A stretch of DNA of 64,000 nucleotides from an uncultured Bacteroides sp. (lineage in GTDB: Bacteria; Bacteroidota; Bacteroidia; Bacteroidales; Bacteroidaceae), in assembly GCA_949292025.1 (NCBI GenBank), contig CASEYC010000056.1, forward strand, positions 1-64,000. Reading direction: 5' to 3'. The translations under genes were made by a program, and so were the position numbers. The notes under the pieces are model-generated. The model was not told the DNA's origin. It saw only the letters and a list, made by a program, of their open reading frames with translations, and did no database searches. This document shows positions 1-7,438 of the stretch, piece after piece. Position 1 is the first letter of the stretch. Every line of letters begins with the position of its first letter.

Positions 1-127
1 CATACCAGCTTTCCGCACCGCCGATGACGGCCGCCATCGCTATATAAAATATACATTCGAAACTGTGTTCACGTAAATGTTCACGACGGGGATCCTTTAC
101 GGTACGGAGTATTGAGATGATTTCCAT
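1..127 (-). CDS. ISAs1-family transposase, N-terminal fragment (cut by window edge)
   Basis: Reading the minus strand from the ATG at 127 gives 42 codons without a stop, running off the window. The peptide has a DPRR motif near the start and later the segment FYIAMAAVIGGAESWY, which is the layout of the DDE_Tnp_1-associated N-terminal domain of ISAs1-type (H-repeat) transposases. Only this end is visible, so whether the transposase is intact cannot be judged. It sits about 400 bp upstream of the first PUL1 gene. Confidence 0.75.
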   Translation of the reverse strand, partial: MEIISILRTVKDPRREHLREHSFECIFYIAMAAVIGGAESWY

Positions 128-274
128 TGGCTGCTTTTTTTTAACGTGATATATGGGCAAAAGTATAAAAATAGCAATTATAAATAAAGCTTATCACTAA
201 ATTTATCTAACATGATTTGATTCTCAGTCTATTAAGTAATGCGTCAGCCCTGCGAGGCTGCTTTAAAAACATAC
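128..274. other. Probable IS end and AT-rich non-coding region
   Basis: No gene is seen here. The stretch 140-240 is very AT-rich and is probably the non-coding end of the ISAs1-like element. A short inverted repeat (CAGCC at 245-249, GGCTG at 256-260) lies where the element end would be expected. Read on the minus strand, positions 245-252 give CAGGGCTG, which could be a terminal inverted repeat, but the other end lies outside the window, so this is a guess. Confidence 0.35.
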
Positions 275-358
275 CTACAGCCTAAAGCCATATAACTTTA
301 GGATAAAGTTATAAAACTTCGAGCTAAAGCTATAAAACTACAACCTGAAGTTATAGTT
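275..358. repeat. Four degenerate 21-bp tandem repeats
   Basis: Four head-to-tail units of exactly 21 bp start at 275, 296, 317 and 338. Each contains a variant of CTAAAG or ATAAAG followed by a TATAA-like block. The period is two DNA helical turns. The array ends about 180 bp before the PI-PLC gene, so it could bind a regulator or be a leftover insertion scar; nothing more can be said from sequence. Confidence 0.6.
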
Positions 359-495
359 TTCAACGGCCATCGCGGGCTTTTTCTGCGGCTTCCGGCGTTT
401 TTTCCAAGCGGCACGGGGAAAAGTTTCCTGTGCACATTTGCGCAAAATGAGGAATAGTTTGCGCCTTTTACGGATTCGGTTACCCTAAATGCGCC

Positions 496-503
496 TATTT
501 TTG
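496..503 (+). promoter_or_regulatory. Candidate -7 element of the PI-PLC/ROK promoter
   Basis: TATTTTTG matches the Bacteroidota -7 consensus TAnnTTTG and lies 32 bases before the ATG at 536. No convincing TTTG lies 19-20 bases upstream, so the site may need an activator or may be chance. Confidence 0.4.
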
Positions 504-535
504 CCTCCGGAAAACAAACTTCAAAAGAAAAGGTC

Positions 536-1507
536 ATGAGACAACTGCATTCATCGTGGACGTTCATCGTCCTGCTGTTCTTCTGCTGGGTGGGCACGAC
601 AGCCCGCGCGCAAGAGGAGAACACCCGCCCGGCTTACACTGCGGAGCGGACGGACTGGATGGGTGCACTGCCCGACGCCTTCCCGATGTGCAAGCTGTCC
701 ATTCCGGGCACGCACGACAGCGGCGCGCGCTTTGGCGGGCCGGACTTCCATACACAGAACCAGGACATCCCTGCCCAACTGCGGCAAGGCATTCGCGCCT
801 TTGACATCCGCTTGCAGGAGAAGGACGGCAAGCTGGGCGTATTCCACAGCATCGCCTTCCAGCAAGTGTATTGGGAAACCGACGTGTTGCCCGCATTCCT
901 CCGCTTCCTGCAGGAGCACCCGACGGAAACGCTGGTGGTCTCGCTGAAACGCGAAGGAGGCACGCCCGAAGCCTACGCCACCCTGCTGGCCACCTCGCTG
1001 GAGGACAAGGCGAACCGTGCCTGCTTCGTGGAAGATTTCCATCCGGCATTGGCATTGGGCGACTGCCGGGGCAAGATCCTCTTCTTGCACCGCGACGTGG
1101 CCACACCGCACTATCCGGGAGCCGCCTGCTCCGGCTGGGCCGATGACGCCACCTGCCTGCTGACCCTGCGCGACAAGAACGGACAAGAAGGCCACGCCCT
1201 GCTGCAAGACGAATACCAATACGAGTCGGACCAAGAATCCGCCCAGAAGATAGCAGCCGCCATCCGCAACCTGGAAGCCGTGGCCGCCGAGCCGGAAGAC
1301 TCCCGGCGTTGGGGCATCTCCTTTGCCAGTGCCACAGGATTGCCCGACGGCACGCCGCAAGCCTTCGCCGACCAAGTCAACCCGGCATTGGCCGACTGGC
1401 TGGAAGAACACGGGGGCGCACGCCGGGGCATCGTCTTCATCGACTTCACCGGACAAGAGGGCGGACAACGGCTGGTGTCGGTCCTGATAAACGGAAATTT
1501 TCGTTAA
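536..1507 (+). CDS. Secreted PI-PLC-like phosphatidylinositol phosphodiesterase
   Basis: 323 residues. A Sec signal peptide (about residues 1-25, ending ARA before QEE) without a lipobox predicts a periplasmic or released enzyme. The rest is a PI-PLC X domain. The residues known from Bacillus cereus PI-PLC can be placed: His60 and Asp61 in PGTHDS, Asp90 and Arg92 in AFDIR, and His104 in VFHS, with near-identical spacing to His32, Asp33, Asp67, Arg69 and His82. Enzymes of this family cleave phosphatidylinositol and GPI anchors to a 1,2-cyclic inositol phosphate without calcium. The gene is 21 bp upstream of the ROK kinase and co-directional with the mannosidase PUL, which suggests a role in detaching or trimming a GPI-type substrate. 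The substrate is inference; the fold and catalytic set are well supported. Confidence 0.82.
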   Translation: MRQLHSSWTFIVLLFFCWVGTTARAQEENTRPAYTAERTDWMGALPDAFPMCKLSIPGTHDSGARFGGPDFHTQNQDIPAQLRQGIRAFDIRLQEKDGKLGVFHSIAFQQVYWETDVLPAFLRFLQEHPTETLVVSLKREGGTPEAYATLLATSLEDKANRACFVEDFHPALALGDCRGKILFLHRDVATPHYPGAACSGWADDATCLLTLRDKNGQEGHALLQDEYQYESDQESAQKIAAAIRNLEAVAAEPEDSRRWGISFASATGLPDGTPQAFADQVNPALADWLEEHGGARRGIVFIDFTGQEGGQRLVSVLINGNFR

Positions 1508-1528
1508 ACCTATATAAATCACCATGAT

Positions 1529-2365
1529 ATGAACAGCATCAAATTAGCCATAGACTTGGGAGGCACCAACATCCGCATCGCGCGGGTGGAGAACGGACAA
1601 TGCACGGACCACCAATCGGTGCCCTGCCCCGCCAACGAGGAAGCCTCGGTTGTAGTGGACCGCTTGTCCCAACTGATTGAAGGACTGATAGACAGCCGGG
1701 TGAAAGGCATCGGCATCGGCGTCCCCTCCATCGTGGATGCACAGGCAGGCATCGTCTACGACGTGGCCAACATCGCCTCGTGGAAGGAAGTCCCCCTGAA
1801 AGCCCTGTTGGAAGAAAAGTTCCAAGTGCCCGTGGCCGTGGAAAACGACTGCAACTGCTTCGCCTTGGGAGAATGTATGTTCGGCGCGGGACGCGACTGT
1901 TCGAACATGGTGGGCGTCACCATCGGGACAGGCATCGGCGCGGGCATCATCATCGGCCGGAAGCTCTACGGAGGCTTGTATCGCGGAGCCGGAGAGATGG
2001 GCACCCTGCCCTACCTGGATGCGGATTTTGAACACTATTGTAGCAGTTTTTTCTTCAAACGAAAGGGAATAGACGCTGCGGAATATGCCCGGAAAGCCCA
2101 GCAAGGAGACCGGGAAGCCTTGAACCTTTGGGATGAATTTGGCGGACATATAGGCCAGCTAATTAAAGGAATTATGTTTACATACGCACCGGAAATCATA
2201 GTCTTCGGAGGCGGCATTTCATCGGCCTTTCCACTATTCAGAAGAGGAATTGATAAAACCTTACATAATTTCCCCTACAAACGTATTTTAGAACAAACAA
2301 AAATCACCATATCCACTTTGAAGAATGCCAATCTACTCGGGGCTTCATCACTTTTGCCGAATTGA
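1529..2365 (+). CDS. ROK-family sugar kinase lacking the usual zinc motif
   Basis: 278 residues, cytoplasmic. The N-terminal phosphate loop DLGGTN (residues 9-14), the catalytic segment ENDCN with Asp107, and GTGIGAG (133-139) place it in the ROK (repressor, ORF, kinase) family. The canonical GE-I/M-G-H sugar motif reads GEMGT (155-159), with Thr in place of His, and no CxCGxxGCxE zinc motif follows. It probably phosphorylates a monosaccharide released by the PUL, such as mannose, a hexosamine or another hexose, but specificity cannot be read. From about 2030 to the stop the base composition is clearly more AT-rich than the first two thirds, and the change falls where the zinc motif should be, which hints at a mosaic gene. 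Confidence 0.8.
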   Translation: MNSIKLAIDLGGTNIRIARVENGQCTDHQSVPCPANEEASVVVDRLSQLIEGLIDSRVKGIGIGVPSIVDAQAGIVYDVANIASWKEVPLKALLEEKFQVPVAVENDCNCFALGECMFGAGRDCSNMVGVTIGTGIGAGIIIGRKLYGGLYRGAGEMGTLPYLDADFEHYCSSFFFKRKGIDAAEYARKAQQGDREALNLWDEFGGHIGQLIKGIMFTYAPEIIVFGGGISSAFPLFRRGIDKTLHNFPYKRILEQTKITISTLKNANLLGASSLLPN

Positions 2366-2544
2366 CAACAAGGATGATATCCTCGAAACAGGCAAGTATA
2401 AAAGTATTTACACAAAAAGAAAGACAATCGATGTAGCAAGTGTAACAAAATGATTACCAGTTTGTAACATCATTGTAATATAAATTTTTGAACCTTTGTG
2501 CACAAATAAAAAAAAGAAGTGTTATTAACTTTAAATTTTCGAGA
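2366..2544 (+). promoter_or_regulatory. Leader region of the PUL1 susC
   Basis: This 179-bp AT-rich gap holds a short perfect inverted repeat (AGGAT / ATCCT near 2371-2383) and a TTTG at 2461-2464 followed by a TA-rich stretch ending in TTTTTG near 2490. The spacing is close to, but not exactly, that of a Bacteroidota promoter. A promoter for susCD is expected here; the exact site is uncertain. Confidence 0.35.
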
Positions 2545-5500
2545 ATGGAACGATTAAATCTAAGATTCTGTCGAACATTCCTTATCCTTTTGTTGGGATT
2601 GTTCGTATCGGTAGGGGCATTCGCCCAGAAGATTTCCGTTACAGGAGTAGTGAAGGACCAAACCGGCGCTCCCATCATCGGCGGTAACATTGTGGTGAAG
2701 GGAACAACCACCGGCGTAATCACCGACGTTGACGGCAAATTCACGCTGTCCGCCAACAAAGGCGATGTATTGGTCATCAGTTATGTGGGCTTCACCAGCC
2801 AGGAGGTCAAGGCTGACGGGAAGCCGTTGAACATCATCTTGCGCGAGGACACCGAGCTGCTGGATGAGGTAGTCGTATTGGGTTATGGTGCCCAGACCCG
2901 CAAGCAGGACTTGTCCGCTTCCGTCGGCATCGTGGACAACACGGATGAACTGGCCATCCGCCCCGTGACTTCCACAGAGAGCATGTTGCAAGGCCAGTTG
3001 CCCGGCGTGACCATCACGTCCAACGGCGGTGACCCGACGTCCACGCCCAACATCGTCATCCGCGGCCAAGGTTCGCAGAACGGCGACAATGTGCTGTGGG
3101 TAGTAGACGGCGTGCCGGGTGCTCCCATTTCTTCTATGAATGATATCGAAAGCATCGTGGTCCTGAAGGACGCCGCTTCCGCCGCCATCTATGGTGCCCA
3201 GTCCGGTGCCGGCGGTGTTATCCTGGTGACGACCAAGAAGGCCAAGGAAGGTGCTCCCTCCGTATCGTATGACGGCGTGTTCGGCATCCGCCAGGCCACG
3301 AACCTCATTGAGCCGCTGAACGCCGAACAGCAACTGAAGATGCGCCAACTGTCGTATGCCAATGCCGGCATGAGCCTCCCGACAGGCTGGGATCCTGAAC
3401 GCAACCCGTGGATCACGACCACCCGCACCGACTGGATGGACGCCATCTTCCGCACCGCTTTCTACCAGCGCCACAACGTGGCCTTGAACGTGGGCACGGA
3501 GAACTTCACCAACCGTGTTTCGTTCTCCTACAACAACGACCAAGGTGTCTTGATCAACACGTATAAGAAAGACGTGACCATGCGCTACAACGGCAAAATC
3601 AAGCTGAACAAGTGGGTGACCGTCACCGAAGACTTCATTTGGAAGAACACGGACAGCCGCAGCAAGGACACGGAGAATGACGCCTACACCGGTCCTATCC
3701 TGTCTGCCATCTACATGCCGGCCAGCGCCACCATCCGCAACCCGCTGGATGGCACGTGGGGCGGTGTGACGACAGAAGACCCGGAGTACATTGCAAAATA
3801 CGGTTCCAACTTTGCAGACATTCACGGTGACGTGGTGAACCCCGTCCGCTTGCTGGAAGCTGAAAACCGCTACAACAAGACCAGCGACATGTGGAGCACC
3901 ACCACGTTGGAGATTGCCAATGTGATTCCCGGCCTGAAGTTCACCAGCCGCTTCACGTACAACCTGGCTTCCAACCTCTACAAGAACTTCAACCCCAGCG
4001 TGGACGAGCCCGGCAAACCGGACAGCTCCAACACGCTGACGGAAACGACCTATCGTTCGGACTCTTGGAAGACAGAGAACACACTGACCTATGACAACAG
4101 CTTCGGCAAACACACCGTAGGCGCCTTGCTCTCCACGACCGCCGACCATTATTCTCTCCGCGGTCTGGATGTCACAGGCAATGGCTTGGCCGACGAATCT
4201 GCATACCTGCAATACTTGGCCTATGCTTCCAGCATTTCTGCCAACGACTACTTGACCGGCCCGGATGCCAACGTGTCCGTGATTGCCCGTGCCGCCTATT
4301 CGTATGATGACCGCTATTTCATCACCGCTTCTTGGCGTCGTGACTATGCCGGCCGCCTGCCGAAGGATAACAACTATGGCGACTTCCCCGCAGTGACCGC
4401 TGCCTGGAAAATCTCCAAGGAAAAGTTCTTCCCCCAAACGGATGTCATCAGCTTGTTGAAGTTGCGTGCTTCTTGGGGACGCGTAGGCAACTTGGGTTCC
4501 ATCGGCTACAACTACAAATCCGCCCTTCTGAGCCAAGGTCTTTATTCGGAACAGGCTCAGTATGGTCCGGAATCCAACACGATTTGGAACACCTTTATCT
4601 ATAATGCAACAGCCCTGAACCCCGACCTGACTTGGGAAACTTCCGAGCAGTGGGACTTGGGTCTTGACCTGTCAATGTTCAACGACCGCCTGTCCGTGTC
4701 GATGGACTACTTCGACAAACGTACATTCAACCTGATTCAGTCCCAGACCATGAACTGGCCGAACACCATCGGTATCGATGCCATGTTGGTCAACTTGGGT
4801 GAGGTCCGCAACCGCGGTTTTGAAATCGCCGCCAGCTGGAGCGACCAAATCAACAAAGACTGGTCGTACTTCGTTTCGGGTAACTTCTCGTACCTGAAGA
4901 ACTGGGTATCCGACATAGGCGTGAAGAATGCCGACGGCACCCCGGGCGTATGGACCAACGACACGCAGTTCCGCAACCTGCCCTACTTCTATCAGACGGC
5001 AGAAGGCGAGCCTTTGAACTCGTTCTACCTTATCAAGACAGACGGCATCTTCCAAAGCGACGAAGAAGCAGCTGCCTACGTGGACAAGAACGGCAACCGC
5101 ATCCAGCCTAATGCACAGGCCGGTGACCTGAAGTTCGTAGATGCCAATGGCGACGGCCAAATCACGGACGCAGACCGCCAGTACTTAGGCAGCGCCACGC
5201 CGAAGACTACGTTTGCCTTCTCCTTCGGTTTCAACTGGAAGAAACTTTCGTTCAGTGCCATGTTCCAAGGCGTGGGCGGTGCCAAAGCAGCCTACGTGGG
5301 TAAGTATATGTTGCTGAGCGACGTGGAAGGCAACTTCAACCGTTCCAGCGAGATTCTGAATGCTTGGAGCCCCACGAACACGGGTTCTGACATTCCCCGC
5401 CTATCCAAGAACGACCCGAACGGCAACTTCAGCACGCCTTCCGACTGGTACTTGGAGAATGCTTCCTACCTGCGTCTGAAGAACGTGACCCTGTCTTATG

Positions 5501-5691
5501 ACTTGACAGACGTACTCCGCAAGTGGTCGCACGCCAGCGAGCGCAACAGCAGCCTCTCCCTCTTCCTGAGCGGCGAGAACCTGGTGACTTTCACCCCTTA
5601 TTCCGGTATGGACCCCGAATGCGGTGGCTGGGATGCCTTGAAATACCCGGTGTCGCGCGTATTCTCCCTGGGTGTGAAACTGACTTACTAA
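2545..5691 (+). CDS. SusC/RagA-type TonB-dependent outer membrane glycan transporter (PUL1)
   Basis: 1048 residues from the ATG at 2545. The reading frame opens earlier at a TTG, but the ATG gives a clean signal peptide ending GAFAQ. Order: a carboxypeptidase-regulatory-like beta domain (about 27-110), a TonB contact region ending in DEVVVLGYG, the plug (about 115-235) and the 22-strand barrel to the C-terminal aromatic Tyr. There is no STN domain, so it is not the type that signals through an anti-sigma factor, in contrast to the PUL2 SusC. With the SusD 23 bp downstream it should import the oligosaccharide made at the cell surface. Confidence 0.95.
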   Translation: MERLNLRFCRTFLILLLGLFVSVGAFAQKISVTGVVKDQTGAPIIGGNIVVKGTTTGVITDVDGKFTLSANKGDVLVISYVGFTSQEVKADGKPLNIILREDTELLDEVVVLGYGAQTRKQDLSASVGIVDNTDELAIRPVTSTESMLQGQLPGVTITSNGGDPTSTPNIVIRGQGSQNGDNVLWVVDGVPGAPISSMNDIESIVVLKDAASAAIYGAQSGAGGVILVTTKKAKEGAPSVSYDGVFGIRQATNLIEPLNAEQQLKMRQLSYANAGMSLPTGWDPERNPWITTTRTDWMDAIFRTAFYQRHNVALNVGTENFTNRVSFSYNNDQGVLINTYKKDVTMRYNGKIKLNKWVTVTEDFIWKNTDSRSKDTENDAYTGPILSAIYMPASATIRNPLDGTWGGVTTEDPEYIAKYGSNFADIHGDVVNPVRLLEAENRYNKTSDMWSTTTLEIANVIPGLKFTSRFTYNLASNLYKNFNPSVDEPGKPDSSNTLTETTYRSDSWKTENTLTYDNSFGKHTVGALLSTTADHYSLRGLDVTGNGLADESAYLQYLAYASSISANDYLTGPDANVSVIARAAYSYDDRYFITASWRRDYAGRLPKDNNYGDFPAVTAAWKISKEKFFPQTDVISLLKLRASWGRVGNLGSIGYNYKSALLSQGLYSEQAQYGPESNTIWNTFIYNATALNPDLTWETSEQWDLGLDLSMFNDRLSVSMDYFDKRTFNLIQSQTMNWPNTIGIDAMLVNLGEVRNRGFEIAASWSDQINKDWSYFVSGNFSYLKNWVSDIGVKNADGTPGVWTNDTQFRNLPYFYQTAEGEPLNSFYLIKTDGIFQSDEEAAAYVDKNGNRIQPNAQAGDLKFVDANGDGQITDADRQYLGSATPKTTFAFSFGFNWKKLSFSAMFQGVGGAKAAYVGKYMLLSDVEGNFNRSSEILNAWSPTNTGSDIPRLSKNDPNGNFSTPSDWYLENASYLRLKNVTLSYDLTDVLRKWSHASERNSSLSLFLSGENLVTFTPYSGMDPECGGWDALKYPVSRVFSLGVKLTY

Positions 5692-5714
5692 TCCTTACTA
5701 ACGAAACATAGATT

Positions 5715-7349
5715 ATGAAAAAGAATATATTGTTTTTTGCCATGGCTGCCTCGTTGCTGACCACTTCTTGCAGCGATTTCCTGGATGTGCAGCCTGAAGG
5801 AAATGCCACCACGGACCAATACTTCGTGAACGACCAGCAGGCCATTGATGCCGTGGATGCTTTGTATGAGCGATTCCACCAGGAAGCCCTGTATGGACGC
5901 GAACTCTTTTGGGAACAAGGCGGTGCCTGCGACGTGGTATGGGGAAGAACCCGCAGCTACAACACGCTGGCAACCTTGGAATATACGGGCGATGAAGAGC
6001 CCTTGCGCACCACATTTGAAACGCTGTATACGGTGATGGCCCGTTCCAACTGGGTCATCCAGCAACTGCTGAACAAGCAGGCCGGCACGGAGTTGAGCGA
6101 AATCGAGAGCCGCAGCCTGGGTGAAGCCTACTTCACCCGCGCTTGGTCCCACTTCCTGATTGCCTACCGTTATGGCTTGGACACGCAAGGTGTGCCTTTC
6201 GTACGCTACGAGGACTTCGAGAACGGTTATGACAACTCCATCCCGCCCCAGCGCGAATCCGTAATGGAGAACTACCGCCTCATCATCGAAGACTTGGACA
6301 ACGCCATCAAGTATTTGCCTACTTTCGAGGAGTATGACGAAGGCAACAGAGGCCGCGCACACGATGCAGCAGCCGTAGCCTTCAAGGTGAAAGTGAACGC
6401 TTACTGGGCTACTTGGGACGCTTCCAAATGGCAGGAAGTCATCAACTTGGTCAATGAACTGGAGACCACATACGGACGCGACTTGGCTGGCTCGCTGAAT
6501 GAGTTCTTCTCTTCCGACTTCAGCAATTATTGGAACAAGGAATACATCTGGTCTATTCCCGGCAACGGCGGTGACCTGGGCGGCGGTTCCGAATTCCCGG
6601 GCGTCATCCTGGAAAACAAAGGTTGGGGTATCTACAACGGTTGGGGACAAAACAAACCTTCCTACGATATCTTTGAAGAGATGTTGAAGGACGGCGAAGG
6701 AAACGAACGTATTGTGCGCTCCATCTTGGAATACGGACAAGAATTCCAGTTCTGGGGTAAGACCATGCGTTTCTATTCCACTTCCGACGTAGAGTCCGGC
6801 TTTATGATCAACAAGTATATGGATCCGTTCAAACATGCCGATGCCGACAAGAGCGGTTATGTGAACACAAATGGCAACTGGCCGACAGTACGCCTGAACT
6901 TCCCCATCATCCGCTTTGCTGAAATGTTGTTGTTCCGTGCCGAGGCTTATTTGATGACCGGTCAGGCTCAATTGGCCACGGAGGACATCAACCGCATCCG
7001 CGAACGCTCCAAACTGACTCCGCTGGACCACACCGCCACAATGACCGACCTCTACCACGAGCGTCGCTGCGAGCTGGCCTTCGAGTTCACCGACCACCTG
7101 TTCGACCTGAAGCGTTGGCACCGTTCGGACAATGCGGAAATCAAGGCATTGGCTGCTGCCGAACTGAATGCCCACCCGCGTGCCCGCAAATATGCGGATC
7201 GCATGGATCCGGATTCATCTTTTGAAATCATACCTTACGAGGACTATCCCAACAAGGCCACGTATGACGACCACTTGATGGTATTCCCCTATCCGTCGAT
7301 AGAACTTACCAACTCCAATGGTCAATTGACCCAGAATCCGGGATACTAA
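5715..7349 (+). CDS. SusD/RagB-type surface glycan-binding lipoprotein (PUL1)
   Basis: 544 residues with a lipoprotein signal (LTTSC, Cys19) followed by SDFLDVQPEG, the usual SusD start. The TPR-like helical SusD fold extends throughout, with the C-terminal pattern NRIRERS and the HERRCELAFE segment seen in RagB/SusD proteins. It should cap the adjacent SusC barrel and bind the target glycan on the cell surface. A strong hairpin follows the stop codon and separates the susCD pair from the enzymes. Confidence 0.95.
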   Translation: MKKNILFFAMAASLLTTSCSDFLDVQPEGNATTDQYFVNDQQAIDAVDALYERFHQEALYGRELFWEQGGACDVVWGRTRSYNTLATLEYTGDEEPLRTTFETLYTVMARSNWVIQQLLNKQAGTELSEIESRSLGEAYFTRAWSHFLIAYRYGLDTQGVPFVRYEDFENGYDNSIPPQRESVMENYRLIIEDLDNAIKYLPTFEEYDEGNRGRAHDAAAVAFKVKVNAYWATWDASKWQEVINLVNELETTYGRDLAGSLNEFFSSDFSNYWNKEYIWSIPGNGGDLGGGSEFPGVILENKGWGIYNGWGQNKPSYDIFEEMLKDGEGNERIVRSILEYGQEFQFWGKTMRFYSTSDVESGFMINKYMDPFKHADADKSGYVNTNGNWPTVRLNFPIIRFAEMLLFRAEAYLMTGQAQLATEDINRIRERSKLTPLDHTATMTDLYHERRCELAFEFTDHLFDLKRWHRSDNAEIKALAAAELNAHPRARKYADRMDPDSSFEIIPYEDYPNKATYDDHLMVFPYPSIELTNSNGQLTQNPGY

Positions 7350-7372
7350 ACATCCTTTGTTGTAACAGATTG

Positions 7373-7409
7373 AATCTGCAAGGACGGAGGGAACTCCTCC
7401 TTGCAGATT
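7373..7409 (+). terminator. Strong hairpin between susD and the GH92 gene
   Basis: Perfect 12-bp arms at 7373-7384 and 7398-7409, with a further GGAG/CTCC pair inside (7386-7389 and 7394-7397). Only TTTCC follows, so it is at best a partial terminator; it may also protect the 3' end of the susCD transcript so that transporter mRNA outlasts enzyme mRNA. Confidence 0.6.
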
Positions 7410-7438
7410 TCCATTTATAACAAACACCAATTAAGCTG

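Noticed and set aside
2560-4536. 658-codon open frame on the minus strand inside susC
   Set aside because: Antisense to a full SusC gene, with no family motifs; long shadow frames are common in this GC-rich DNA.
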